From Pseudomonas sp. 10-1B (GTDB taxonomy: Bacteria; Pseudomonadota; Gammaproteobacteria; Pseudomonadales; Pseudomonadaceae), in contig NZ_JYKS01000011.1 in NCBI RefSeq assembly GCF_000935045.1, positions 62,001-126,000 of the forward strand: 64,000 bases of DNA, read 5' to 3'. A program made the translations under genes and the position numbers. Position 1 is the first letter of the stretch. Each line of letters starts with the position of its first letter. The notes under the pieces were generated by a model that did no database searches, was not told the origin of the DNA, and saw only the letters and a program-made list of their open reading frames with translations. Shown piece by piece: positions 53,741 through 62,679 of the stretch.

Positions 53741-55069
53741 ATGATTGATCAAGCGACAGGTATGAAGCCGGGAGAACGGTACTGCGTTGAAAATCTTGAA
53801 CGCGCCCACCAGTTCCCAGGCTTCTTTCAGGATGGCAAATATTACCTTGGCCCCGAGCTTCTGACAGCTGTGGGATGGCTGGAAGGCAACCGGTTCATCT
53901 ACGACAGTCTGGATGCTGAAGGAGAGCCGGTGTTTCCTGATCGCGTGGCCGGCACGATCAGCAACTTGACCCTGAGACTTGTGGACGGCACATCCCTCCA
54001 GCTGTCACCCGTTGAAGTCACTGAGACTTTCACGGCGCCGGAAAACCATCCTGTTACACCCGCCGATGAGCCGCCACCGCTGACTCGCTCGCCGATCAGG
54101 GGCCCGCTGCGCGGCAAGGTGGTGGTCATCACCGGAGCGTCCAGCGGCATAGGCCGCGCCGCAGCTCATGCTTTTGCCTGCAAAGGCGCGCGTCTGGTAC
54201 TGGCGGCACGAGATGAGCAAGCACTGTTTGAAACGCTCGACGAATGCACCGATTGCGGCACCGATGCGGTGACCGTGACCACCGACATGACCCAGAGCGA
54301 TCAGGTACAAGCCTTGGCAGCCCGTGCTGCCGAGTTTGGCCAAGGCCGAATAGACATCTGGGTAAACAACGCAGGTGTAGGTGCGGTGGGCAGTTTCGAG
54401 GAGACACCGCTCGAAGCCCATGAGCAGGTCATCCAGACTGACTTGGTGGGTTACCTTCGAGGGGCCCATGTGGCGCTGCCGTACTTCAAGAAACAGGGCA
54501 GCGGCACGCTGATAAACACCTTGTCTCTGGGCAGCTGGGTGGCCCAACCCTATGCCGCAGCCTATTCGGCCAGCAAGTTCGGCTTGCGCGGGCTCACTGA
54601 GGCACTCAGGGGCGAGCTCACAGAATTCCCCAACATTCACGTCTGTGACATCTATCCAGCCGTGATGGATACCCCTGGCTTTCGTGATGGCGGTAACTAC
54701 ACCGGCCATGCGCTCAAACCACCAGGGCCCATCTACGATCCAGAGCTCGTAGCCAAGGCCATGGTGGCCTGTGCGATCTCACCTCGCGCAAGCACCACCG
54801 TCGGTGCAAGCGCCCGCCTCGCGCATTTGGCCAGCTATCTGGTGCCAGGGCTGCCGGGACTTTCTGGATGGCTTACTCGGTGGGGATTGGACCGCAGTCC
54901 TGGTGCACAGCAGTCCTCAGGCAATCTCTTCGAGCCGCCAAGCGGTCGGCGAAGTATCGAGGGTGGGTGGAGAACCCCGAAAGATAGAACCCCTATGTTG
55001 CTGAGTGCGGCAGTTATCGGGCTCCTTGCTGGGTTCGTCATCACCCATGCCCAACGCCGACGCCGGTGA
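53741..55069 (+). CDS. SDR-family oxidoreductase with an extra N-terminal domain and C-terminal TM helix
   Basis: 442 aa. Residues 1-115 form a separate domain (GERYCVENLERAHQFPGFF, LTAVGWLEGN, SLQLSPVEVTE) that I do not recognise. The SDR core follows: TGASSGIGRAAA, NNAG, the catalytic YSASK with an upstream Ser, and a Rossmann layout to about 340. A C-terminal TM helix (LLSAAVIGLLAGFVI) ends in basic residues. It is probably co-transcribed with the dehydrogenase upstream, so both may handle aldehydes. Confidence 0.85.
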   Translation: MIDQATGMKPGERYCVENLERAHQFPGFFQDGKYYLGPELLTAVGWLEGNRFIYDSLDAEGEPVFPDRVAGTISNLTLRLVDGTSLQLSPVEVTETFTAPENHPVTPADEPPPLTRSPIRGPLRGKVVVITGASSGIGRAAAHAFACKGARLVLAARDEQALFETLDECTDCGTDAVTVTTDMTQSDQVQALAARAAEFGQGRIDIWVNNAGVGAVGSFEETPLEAHEQVIQTDLVGYLRGAHVALPYFKKQGSGTLINTLSLGSWVAQPYAAAYSASKFGLRGLTEALRGELTEFPNIHVCDIYPAVMDTPGFRDGGNYTGHALKPPGPIYDPELVAKAMVACAISPRASTTVGASARLAHLASYLVPGLPGLSGWLTRWGLDRSPGAQQSSGNLFEPPSGRRSIEGGWRTPKDRTPMLLSAAVIGLLAGFVITHAQRRRR

Positions 55070-55110
55070 GCGATCACGAGGAGGGTTAGGTTCGGTTGGC
55101 CACCTGATAC

Positions 55111-55143
55111 CGCCTGGGTTTCTGTCCAACAGAAATCCAGGCG
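55111..55143 (+). terminator. Long hairpin downstream of the SDR gene
   Basis: CGCCTGG (55111-55117), a G, TTTCTGT, a 3-nt loop, ACAGAAA, a T and CCAGGCG (55137-55143): a 15-pair stem. There is no T-tract, so it may stabilise a 3' end rather than terminate by itself. Confidence 0.45.
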
Positions 55144-55245
55144 CGCAGCAGGCAGACAAAGTGCATCTATCACCTCCACGGCCCGAAAACGCTGGGCGCC
55201 TATCGGTAGTGACTGCACCTTTGCGTGAAGGTTGGTTGCCGTGCA

Positions 55246-56043
55246 CTAGTGGCGCCGGCGGCGCTCGCTCAACTCGATCCAGACGGGCGCATGATCGCTG
55301 GCCTTGGCTTCGTTTCGCACCCACGCATCGACGCCCGCCTGTTTCAGGTACGGGGCAAGGTCGCGGTTGAGCAACAGGTGATCGATGCGCAACCCGGCAT
55401 TGCGGGCCCAGTGATTGCGAAAATAATCCCAGAACGTGTAGATGCGCTCGTCAGGATACAAATGGCGAATGGCATCGACCCAGCCCTGCGCCAGCAGCTG
55501 TTCAAAACACGCCCGCGACGCGGGCTGAAGCAGCGCATCCTTGACCCATGAGCGAGGGTTGTAGATATCCATATCCGTCGGCACCACGTTGAAATCACCG
55601 GCCAGTATCGTTGGATGACCACTGCCGTAAAGCGCTTGCGCATGCTTGAGCAGGCACTCGAACCAGCGCAGCTTGTAGTCGAATTTCGGGCCGGGTTGCG
55701 GGTTGCCGTTCGGCAGGTACAGGCAGCCCACCAGTACTCCGTGCGCCGCGGCTTCCAGATAGCGGCTCTGGTCATCGTCCTGCATGCCGGGCAGGCCGCG
55801 ACGGACTTCGAGCGGCTCGCTGTCACGCGTCAGGATGGCCACGCCGTTCCACGCCGGCTGCCCCAGATACAGGCAGCCATAACCCGCCGCTTCGATCTCC
55901 TGGCGCGGAAACTGCCGATCCGCCGCCTTGAGTTCCTGCAGGCAGGCGATGTCGGGCCGTTCACGCTCCAACCAGGCCAGCAAGGCCGGCAGGCGGCTGC
56001 GGATACCGTTGATGTTGAAGGTGGCGATCCTGAGGGCTTTCAT
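55246..56043 (-). CDS. xthA: Exonuclease III / AP endonuclease
   Basis: 265 aa of the Xth family. Conserved catalytic segments: ATFNINGIRSR, CLQELKA (metal Glu), GDFNVVP (Asp-Asn pair), WDYFRN and SDHAPVW. It repairs abasic sites and trims 3' ends. Its start overlaps the stop of the small gene upstream (ATGA), so they are coupled. Confidence 0.95.
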   Translation of the reverse strand: MKALRIATFNINGIRSRLPALLAWLERERPDIACLQELKAADRQFPRQEIEAAGYGCLYLGQPAWNGVAILTRDSEPLEVRRGLPGMQDDDQSRYLEAAAHGVLVGCLYLPNGNPQPGPKFDYKLRWFECLLKHAQALYGSGHPTILAGDFNVVPTDMDIYNPRSWVKDALLQPASRACFEQLLAQGWVDAIRHLYPDERIYTFWDYFRNHWARNAGLRIDHLLLNRDLAPYLKQAGVDAWVRNEAKASDHAPVWIELSERRRRH

Positions 56044-56282
56044 GCGTCCGGGTCACTGACATGGGCCTTCACTGCATCCTCCAGCGCCCGTACCGGCGCC
56101 TGGTCGGCCAGCGCCTTGCGCGCTAGCCAGACGTCCCAGTCGATGGCGCCGTCGTCACGCAGGGCCTCAGCCGTTTGGACCAGCTCATGGTGATAGGCAT
56201 ACGGCGACTCGCGCCGGTAGCTGATGTCCTCGTACTGTGCGTACCAAGCTTCAAGCTCGGGGATGCTGCGTTCGATGCTCAT
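56040..56282 (-). CDS. Small hypothetical protein coupled to xthA
   Basis: 80 aa, acidic and Ala/Glu/Tyr-rich (SIPELEAWYAQYEDISYRR), no recognised domain. It overlaps xthA by 4 bp; GAGGACGT lies just upstream of the ATG. Confidence 0.7.
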   Translation of the reverse strand: MSIERSIPELEAWYAQYEDISYRRESPYAYHHELVQTAEALRDDGAIDWDVWLARKALADQAPVRALEDAVKAHVSDPDA

Positions 56283-56406
56283 TGGAACGTCCTCGCTTTA
56301 CCATTACTGGTCAGAGCCTTGGCATAGCGTGATGTTCAACTACAATGGGCGACTCAATGCTGGCCTCCGCTAAATAGTCTCACGGGCAGCGGCAACGATC
56401 GGCGCC

Positions 56407-56607
56407 TCACCTGTTGCTAGTCGGCCGTTCTGGATGATTCTCTGCCGTCCAATGACCCCAGCGATGCTGTGTGGGCTTGGCTCTTAGAAAAATCTCGGTG
56501 ACGCTTAAGTGAGTAACGATCTCGAGATTCATCCAGTTCTCGCCGTGAGACCGATGATGAAGCGCTGGGTTTGTCCAATCCCAAAAAACATCACCGCGAA
56601 TACGCAT
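56407..56607 (-). CDS. Small hypothetical protein
   Basis: 66 aa (MRIRGDVFWDWTNPAL start), rich in Trp, His and Asn; not recognised. The ATG has AGGAGG six to seven bases upstream, which is the main support. It could still be a chance frame. Confidence 0.45.
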   Translation of the reverse strand: MRIRGDVFWDWTNPALHHRSHGENWMNLEIVTHLSVTEIFLRAKPTQHRWGHWTAENHPERPTSNR

Positions 56608-56688
56608 GCCGGCCTCCTGCGACTTTAGTCTTATGGTTACGAGAGCTCACCATAGCTACATCGCGGATTTGAGGCAGGCGCTTGGGCT

Positions 56689-56878
56689 AATGTCGGTCAG
56701 TTAAGCCATTTGGGGCCGCTGTGCGGCCCATCGCAGCGGTTCGTCGCCACGACAAGCCAGCTCCCACAGGGACTGCGCAAAGCTTGAGATCTGCGCGGTA
56801 CCTGTGGGAGCTGGCTTGCCGGCGATGGGCTGCAAAGCAGCCCCAATAGCTGCCACTAAGGCTTAACTGACTGGCATT
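56689..56878. mobile_element. 190-bp REP-containing MITE with 13-bp target duplication
   Basis: Terminal inverted repeats of 19 bp match at 17 positions (left 56689-56707, AATGTCGGTCAGTTAAGCC; right 56860-56878). They enclose an inverted REP pair (56709-56847). The element is flanked by an exact 13-bp direct repeat AGGCGCTTGGGCT at 56676-56688 and 56879-56891. Confidence 0.85.
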
Positions 56879-56965
56879 AGGCGCTTGGGCTGGTTAAACC
56901 GTTCACCTTACGACATGAACTTTGGCGTGCGGTTTGGGCCTTCCGTACATACCGGAGGAACCGCC

Positions 56966-57346
56966 ATGAGCCAATTGAGAGAGTTGCATTCCACTGCCAT
57001 TTGCCTGCAAGCCGGTAAAATTCTAATGGTGCGCAAAGAAGCTCCTGAGTGGTCACTACCAGGCGGAAAAATTGATCCTGGTGAGACCCAGTTCGAGGCG
57101 GCCTGTCGAGAGTTGCATGAAGAAACCAGCCTGCAACTTACCGACGCTCAGTTTCTGGGACACAGCGTGCTTCCAGGAGAGGAGCACTGGCTCTATCGCA
57201 TGACCGTCCCAGCGTCCATCCAGCCTCGAGCATCACACGAAATCGTAGAATGCCGATGGTTCTCTGCCGCGGAACTCAGTCAAGTAGTGGTGAAACCATC
57301 GAATGTGGAACTACTCAGACGAGAAGGCTTCTTGGAGCTCAAATAA
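56966..57346 (+). CDS. Nudix hydrolase
   Basis: 126 aa. The Nudix box is complete: GGKIDPGETQFEAACRELHEET (given as GGKIDPGET and CRELHEET). It would hydrolyse a nucleoside diphosphate derivative, substrate unknown. ATG 56966 has GGAGG at good spacing; an upstream in-frame start at 56885 overlaps the MITE target repeat and is unlikely. Confidence 0.9.
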   Translation: MSQLRELHSTAICLQAGKILMVRKEAPEWSLPGGKIDPGETQFEAACRELHEETSLQLTDAQFLGHSVLPGEEHWLYRMTVPASIQPRASHEIVECRWFSAAELSQVVVKPSNVELLRREGFLELK

Positions 57347-57369
57347 GTGCAGCCTCACGGTCTGAGAGA

Positions 57370-57877
57370 CACCCGCGCTGCGATCTTCTGCGGAGAAAAT
57401 CAGCTCGTAGGAGGCGCCGACGACCTCTTCAGCGGTGTAGCCGAAGATCAGCTCAGCGCCGGTGTTCCAGTCGGTGATTTTGCCGTGTTCATCGAGAATG
57501 ATGATGGCAAAATCGTGGGTGCTCTCGGCGACCAGGCGCATGCGTTCCTGGCCCAGGCGCAGATCTTCTTCAGCCTCGCGACGCTTGGTGATGTCGATGA
57601 ACGTCAGCACCGTCCCATCGATATGGTCTTCGCTGGAACGGTACGGCAATAGCCGGGCAATGTACCAGCGGCCATCGGCCCTGCTGACTTCCCTCTCCAG
57701 CATGGTCAGCGACTCGTACACGGACGAAGCGTCTTCGGCCAACTCTGGATAATTGAGACGATGGGTGATATCCAGCAGCGAGCGCCCGGTATCCACCGGG
57801 AGCATGCTGAAAATCTCCTTGGCCCGGGGCGTGAACCAACGGATATGCATGTTGCGGTCTACGAACACCGTGGCGAT
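57370..57877 (-). pseudogene. PAS-domain fragment of a CheB/CheR-PAS signalling protein
   Basis: About 165 residues in frame: IATVFVDRNMHIRWFTPRAK, SLLDITHRLNYPEL, VLTFIDITKRREAEEDLR and a second PAS (FAIIILDEHGKITDWNTGAE, FGYTAEEVVG). This order occurs in large CheB-CheR-PAS proteins between the methyltransferase and kinase parts. A TGA lies directly before IATVF and similarity ends after SAEDRSAGV, so both sides are lost. It could be translated from GTG 57868 but is most likely a remnant. Confidence 0.8.
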
Positions 57878-57892
57878 ATTTCAGAGCAGCCT

Positions 57893-58975
57893 TCATCTCG
57901 GTAACGAAGCGTCGGACGGATGGCCTGGCTCCGGATCCATCAGATATTCGACGAGCGTAACGGCACAGGCCGAGATCCCCTCCATAAGGGCCATCTCGAA
58001 ACCATGGGTATTTTCGGTCGGGATCGCAATGCATCCAGCCTTGGCATCAATACCTGTGCTCAACACCACGCTGGCATCGGAAGCAAAATCCACCAGCAAC
58101 GCCGCTTGGGGGATATACCCTGCCCGCCGAGTGGCGGCCATCAGCGCCTGCACCACGGTGCGACTGTAGTATCCCTTCTGGTCGCCGGTATTGATGATCG
58201 GGTTGGCCGTAAGCTCCGTTCCATATTCTTCAAGCACCGGCCCGACCTCGACTGCAATGGTGGTCTCTCCCGGTAACCTGGCAGCAGCGTATAGCGCACC
58301 GGCATTGGATTCCTCTTCCAGCGTGGTCAAGACGAACCACACATCCTGGTGCAATTCCTCACGCCTTGCTCGCAGCAAGCGGGCGCACTCGATTACCGCA
58401 GCGAGTGGTGCACGGTCATCAAGAAAATGGGCAGCCACACAGTCTTGGACACTGAAAGGTTTACGCCAATGCTGACTGAGCACCACACGGGTGCCGGGGC
58501 GCACGCCAGCGCTTTCCAGCTCAAGCTTCGACATGCGTGTGACCACATATACATCCTTCCACTGAACATCGCCTGCGAGCACATCTCGCCCATTGGAAGT
58601 CCGACCGCTGTTGTGCATCGACCCATAGGACAGAACACCGGGCAGGGTTTGTTCATCGCCGAGAATCTCGACTGGGCAGACACCGAAGCTGATCGGCTGA
58701 GCACCACCCAAGGCCAGAACTTCCAACGTTCCATTCTTGCGGACGTTCTTGACGATCATTGCGATCTCATCAAGGTGCGCCATGACCCTGATGGCAGCTT
58801 CTGGATCACTGGAGGGCCCAGCGCGGACGACTCCAACGACATTGCCTGCCCGGTCAATATGCGCATCGTCACAGAGGGAGGCCAACTCCCGCAGACAAAT
58901 GGCCTGCACCTCATCTTCCTGGCCGCCAGGGCCGCGAGCATTGAGTAGCTCCATCAATAACGCGTCAATTTGCAC
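57893..58975 (-). CDS. M42-family metallo-aminopeptidase
   Basis: 360 aa, close to the family size. Metal ligands and signatures: VMAHLDEI (H, D), FLDDRAPLAAV, LEEESNAGA (catalytic Glu), VEVGPV and the final IPTENTHGFEMAL (metal His). These cobalt or zinc peptidases form large tetrahedral assemblies that trim peptides. The gene abuts the PAS fragment at its 3' side. Confidence 0.88.
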   Translation of the reverse strand: MQIDALLMELLNARGPGGQEDEVQAICLRELASLCDDAHIDRAGNVVGVVRAGPSSDPEAAIRVMAHLDEIAMIVKNVRKNGTLEVLALGGAQPISFGVCPVEILGDEQTLPGVLSYGSMHNSGRTSNGRDVLAGDVQWKDVYVVTRMSKLELESAGVRPGTRVVLSQHWRKPFSVQDCVAAHFLDDRAPLAAVIECARLLRARREELHQDVWFVLTTLEEESNAGALYAAARLPGETTIAVEVGPVLEEYGTELTANPIINTGDQKGYYSRTVVQALMAATRRAGYIPQAALLVDFASDASVVLSTGIDAKAGCIAIPTENTHGFEMALMEGISACAVTLVEYLMDPEPGHPSDASLPR

Positions 58976-59283
58976 AGTTCGCCCCTTTCGCTCCTGCGTC
59001 AGCTATCGACCCGACTCTGGCAACCTGAGTTCAGCCGGTTCGCTGATCGAACGGCATGCGGGGATTTGTTTGAGCGGCCACCTTTGGTGGAAACAATGCC
59101 AGAGAACTGATGGGTGCCAACCCAAGCTACTTGCGGCGCAGGCTCTAGGACGCATGAAATAAAGCGTCAAATACTTCATGCGTTTCGTCCGGTGAAGGCG
59201 ATTTTGTGGGAGTGTTTGCCCCAGGGGTAGCAGTCGGACTTGAACACAGACTTTCCTGTGTGACTGACATGAGGTGAAAGATC
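58976..59283. other. Intergenic region upstream of the KGG stress gene
   Basis: 308 bp with no gene. The last 60 bp include the leader of the KGG gene; GAGGTGAAAGATC precedes its ATG. I could not assign a specific promoter. Confidence 0.4.
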
Positions 59284-59493
59284 ATGGCTAACAACCAAAC
59301 CAATCGCGGGCATCAAGGCGGCACTGCACAGAACAACCCAGGCAATTTTGCCAACGACCGGGAGAAAGCATCCGAGGCGGGGCGCAAGGGTGGCCAATCC
59401 TCAGGCGGCAACTTTGCCAATGACCGTGAACGCGCCTCGGAGGCTGGCCGCAAAGGCGGACAGAACAGCCATGGCGGCGGTCGCAACAGCTAA
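59284..59493 (+). CDS. KGG-motif general stress protein (Con-10 type)
   Basis: 69 aa, hydrophilic, with two copies of FANDRE(K/R)ASEAGRKGGQ spaced 23 residues apart. Such small proteins (GsiB/YciG-like) accumulate under RpoS-type stress and are mostly unstructured. A clear terminator follows. Confidence 0.92.
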   Translation: MANNQTNRGHQGGTAQNNPGNFANDREKASEAGRKGGQSSGGNFANDRERASEAGRKGGQNSHGGGRNS

Positions 59494-59515
59494 GGCGGCT
59501 GGCCTACGTTGAATG

Positions 59516-59546
59516 TGCCAGGGCGAAGGATCGCCCTGGCATTTTT
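59516..59546 (+). terminator. Rho-independent terminator of the KGG gene
   Basis: Perfect 11-bp stem TGCCAGGGCGA / TCGCCCTGGCA with AGGA loop, followed by TTTTT. Confidence 0.92.
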
Positions 59547-59557
59547 ATGAACGTGCG

Positions 59558-60904
59558 TTATTCACAAGCACTCCGTTTCCACGCCTCGTAACGCGCAAGC
59601 AGCGGCTGCACGCTGAGCCCGTGCAGCATAATGCTCAACGCCACAACTGACAGCACCAGATTGCCGACTTCCATTGCAGAGCCTGGTAACAAGCCGTGAT
59701 TGATGGCATAGAACAGGTAGTAGAAGCTACCAATGCCCCGAATGCCGAACCACCCCAGCAGCACACGCTGCCTCGCATCCAGCATTTTCCGGAACGGCAT
59801 CAGCATGACGCTCAGAGGCCGAATCACCAGGAACAGCGCCCCCGCAATGATCAGGGCCCGCCAATCCCAATGGGCGACCAGCACAACGCCGAGCAAGGTC
59901 ACCAGAAAGACCTCCAGCGCTCGTTCAACCAGGCCGCCAAATGCGAGCATGTCTCCCAGCATGATCCCGGCAGCCACCTGTGAATCCTCAAGCCCTTCCA
60001 CATCCCCTTTTACCGCCAACTCTGGCGCCACGTGCTGGTGTCCCACCACTGGCTGCACCAAATGCTCCGCAGCTGGAGCATCCGGATTGGTAGAGGTCTG
60101 CACTTCGGCCTGGCGCAGGCCCAACCCCGCGGCGAATACCGCCAGGAACCCATAGGCCTGGATCGATTCGGCAATCACGTAAGCGAGCGCGATCAATGCC
60201 AGGGCCAGGTAGTCGTTGGGTGACACAGTGCTGTCGTCGTTACGCAGGCGCAGGAACAGCGTGAGCTTGCCCAGACCGCCTCCCATCCAGTAGCCGCAAA
60301 GCAGTCCAGCAGCCACGGCCCACAACATGTCCTTGACTAGCCAATCGCCCAGCCACGCCTCCCCTGTGTTCTGCTGAAGGAACAAACCAAGCATGACGAA
60401 AGGAAAAGCCACCCCGTCGTTGAGACCGGCCTCGCCAGACAAGCTGAAACGGACAGGATCGTCATCCTGAGCATCGACCACCTGAACAAGTGTCGCCAGG
60501 ACTGGGTCGGTAGGCGCGAGAATGGCACCGATCATCACCGAGATACCCCACCCCAGATTCAGGCCGTAATGCGCCACCAGTGCTACGCCAGCGATGCAGG
60601 TCACCATGACCGGCCCAGCCAGGTAGAAGGCCCCCCACCATCTGTGGTTACCCAAGGGCAGGCGCAGCTTCAGGCCGCTGAAGAACAGCGAAAACAACAC
60701 GGCGACTTCGGTCAGATGCTCCATCCAGCCACTCGACTGGGCGACATCAAGCTGCAGGAAGCTCAGCCCGGGCGAGCCCAGAGCAATGCCTAGACCCAGG
60801 CACACCACCGAGGACGTAACAGGTATCCAACGCAAATACGAGGATGAGAGCGCGAGTAGCAACAAGACTGCGCCGAGCATGGCGAACCAGACGATAAAGG
60901 TCAT
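59558..60904 (-). CDS. Cation:proton antiporter (NhaP/CPA1 type)
   Basis: About 448 aa with twelve or so TM helices. The core carries ILAPTDPVLA and the ion-binding GEAGLNDGVAFPF, typical of CPA1 Na+/H+ or K+/H+ antiporters. RLGYFG-like WFGIRGIGSFYY is the conserved late motif. A hydrophilic loop of about 40 residues (NPDAPAAEH to GDVEGLED) interrupts the middle. ATG 60904 begins at the first TM helix; a GTG at 60961 would add 19 residues. Confidence 0.88.
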   Translation of the reverse strand: MTFIVWFAMLGAVLLLLALSSSYLRWIPVTSSVVCLGLGIALGSPGLSFLQLDVAQSSGWMEHLTEVAVLFSLFFSGLKLRLPLGNHRWWGAFYLAGPVMVTCIAGVALVAHYGLNLGWGISVMIGAILAPTDPVLATLVQVVDAQDDDPVRFSLSGEAGLNDGVAFPFVMLGLFLQQNTGEAWLGDWLVKDMLWAVAAGLLCGYWMGGGLGKLTLFLRLRNDDSTVSPNDYLALALIALAYVIAESIQAYGFLAVFAAGLGLRQAEVQTSTNPDAPAAEHLVQPVVGHQHVAPELAVKGDVEGLEDSQVAAGIMLGDMLAFGGLVERALEVFLVTLLGVVLVAHWDWRALIIAGALFLVIRPLSVMLMPFRKMLDARQRVLLGWFGIRGIGSFYYLFYAINHGLLPGSAMEVGNLVLSVVALSIMLHGLSVQPLLARYEAWKRSACE

Positions 60905-61071
60905 GTGCGCAGGGGCCTGCAAAATAGGTATCGACTGAAATTCGACGTTTAGTCGCTTCACGTCGTTCCGCTGCGCTTATCCCGTTCGCCGGCCACACTG
61001 ACGAAATGTAAAAAAAGATTTCAACGCTTCGCTGTGGTCAGAGTTTCTAGACACCTGTGGAGATGCAAAAA

Positions 61072-61488
61072 ATGAAATTCGCACGATTTTGCCAATGGCT
61101 ATCCAATCACGCGGGCAAGCCAAGCACTTTTCTGATCGCCGTGGTGTTGATCGCCATATGGGCAGCCTCCGGGCCCTGGTTCCACTACAACGATACTTGG
61201 CAGCTCATCGTCAACACATCCACCACCATCATCACGTTCCTCATGGTGTTCCTCATCCAGAACACCCAAAATCGTGATAACGACATCATCCATGTGAAGT
61301 TGGACGAGCTGATCAGGGCAACCAAATCAGCACACCAGTCGGTGCTCGATCTCGAAGCGCTCGACAATCAGCAAATTCATAAGCTACGCAAGGAGTACCG
61401 GGCCATGGGCAGCCAGTGCGAAGCCCATCCCGAAAAGCCCGTCGAGCAGTTGGGAGAGGATGCGGCCCGTGACAATCAGCAGCGTTAG
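61072..61488 (+). CDS. Low-affinity iron permease family protein
   Basis: 138 aa. Two TM helices (FLIAVVLIAIWAASGPW and LIVNTSTTIITFLMVFLIQ) with the family motif NTQNRD, then KLDELIRATKSA and a charged tail. In bacteria these proteins are of unclear function despite the name. ATG 61072 is favoured because GGAG lies nine bases upstream; GTG 61057 and ATG 61063 are in frame. Confidence 0.85.
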   Translation: MKFARFCQWLSNHAGKPSTFLIAVVLIAIWAASGPWFHYNDTWQLIVNTSTTIITFLMVFLIQNTQNRDNDIIHVKLDELIRATKSAHQSVLDLEALDNQQIHKLRKEYRAMGSQCEAHPEKPVEQLGEDAARDNQQR

Positions 61489-61958
61489 ATCAGCTTATGG
61501 CCAGATGGATTTAGCGAAGCTCTCAAGGGCGTCGCCTGAAGGGCCTTACCGATAGCCTCTGCGAGCTCTTCGATAGACCACGGCTTGAAAAGGAATGTTA
61601 CGGGAGGGGTAACCTCTGAAGCGTCCAGGTGATATCCCGAAGTGAGAATTGCCGGTAATCCAGGCCACCTTGCATGAACCATGGAAATGAACTCCATGCC
61701 CTTGATGCTTCCCGGTACACCGTGATCGACAACGACCAGGGAGCAGCCATCGTGGCTGCCCATCATGGAAATCAGCGCATCTTCCGAATTGCTGAAGCCA
61801 TCGCAGTCGGCGCCCATTTCGGTGAGAATATCCACCAGAAGCATCCGTAGTGTCTCATCATCTTCGACAACCACGACTGCCATCCCTGACAGTGACACGC
61901 CCTCGACATCGAGCTTCATGAGCTTCTCCAGTCCATAGTGGATTTCCGAGTGTTTCAC
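61485..61958 (-). CDS. Receiver-domain response regulator
   Basis: 157 aa, a single REC domain without an output domain. Acidic pair in VVEDDETLRMLLVD, the phospho-acceptor Asp in LVVVDHG, and the conserved Lys in LFKPWS. It probably acts by protein contact with a kinase or phosphotransfer partner encoded elsewhere. Converges with the iron permease-like gene, overlapping by 4 bp. Confidence 0.88.
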   Translation of the reverse strand: MKHSEIHYGLEKLMKLDVEGVSLSGMAVVVVEDDETLRMLLVDILTEMGADCDGFSNSEDALISMMGSHDGCSLVVVDHGVPGSIKGMEFISMVHARWPGLPAILTSGYHLDASEVTPPVTFLFKPWSIEELAEAIGKALQATPLRASLNPSGHKLI

Positions 61959-62001
61959 TCATGGGTGGAAACGTCGATGGCAGCACTAGGCCACGTCCCA
62001 G

Positions 62002-62442
62002 CTACCCTTCCTCGCCTTGTGCCGATAACAGCGCTGACGCCTCGCGCATGAAAATCTCAACCGTCTTGGGCCCAATCCCTTCAAATGACAGCAGCCACTG
62101 TTGAAATCCATCAATGTTCTGTTCGCCGTTTTGCAGCACGCCCAATTGATGGTCGAGTTCAGCTTCCAGCTTGTCGCCCAGCATATGTAGTCGTCGAGCC
62201 GTAGACTCGTCATAGCGGGTATAACCCGCCTGGCCCAGTAGACGAACGAGCAGTGAATGGGATGCACGGCCTAGCTTTCTTGGAGTGTCTAAGCCTTGCT
62301 GATCTATCAGCACCTGGTAGGCGGCTACCGCCACGGTTGAGCGAATCCGCTTGCCCATGAGGAAGCTGGCTAGCAACCAAAGATACAAGCCGTTAGTGCC
62401 CGCGACGTTGATGCCGAGGTCACGGGCGCTAATCGTGTTCAA
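62002..62442 (-). CDS. HhH-GPD-like DNA glycosylase/endonuclease-type protein, short
   Basis: 146 aa. A helix-hairpin-helix is visible as LLSFEGIGPKTVEIFMRE near the C-terminus, with an upstream helical region (ALLARLVGQAG-like LLVRLLGQAGYTRY). Full family members run on past the hairpin and usually have a catalytic Asp; this protein stops 15 residues after it, so it is truncated or has a non-catalytic DNA-binding role. It overlaps the DUF2188 gene by 4 bp. Confidence 0.7.
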   Translation of the reverse strand: MNTISARDLGINVAGTNGLYLWLLASFLMGKRIRSTVAVAAYQVLIDQQGLDTPRKLGRASHSLLVRLLGQAGYTRYDESTARRLHMLGDKLEAELDHQLGVLQNGEQNIDGFQQWLLSFEGIGPKTVEIFMREASALLSAQGEEG

Positions 62443-62666
62443 CCCTTTGTACGGCGCGGGTCAGCAGAGCGTGGATAGGTACGCTCCTCCTCAAGGGTAC
62501 CGTCGGCCTTGTGAATCTTTACCGATGCGGTTTTGCCGTCAAAAAACTCCCGCAACGAGCTCAGCAGTTCCTGCTTGGTTGCAGCTCGCTTCGAGGCCCG
62601 CTCAGCGCCTGCTTTCTTCAGCTCCCACCCTTCAGAAGTCGGGCTGAGGTGATAGTTGTCCATCAC
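62439..62666 (-). CDS. DUF2188 family small protein
   Basis: 75 aa with the DUF2188 layout: YHLSPTSEGWELKKAGAERASKR in front, ELLSSLREF, then VKIHKADGTLEEERTYP. Short stress-associated proteins of unknown role. Coupled to the HhH gene. Confidence 0.78.
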   Translation of the reverse strand: MMDNYHLSPTSEGWELKKAGAERASKRAATKQELLSSLREFFDGKTASVKIHKADGTLEEERTYPRSADPRRTKG

Positions 62667-62679
62667 ATGCTCCTTCTAG

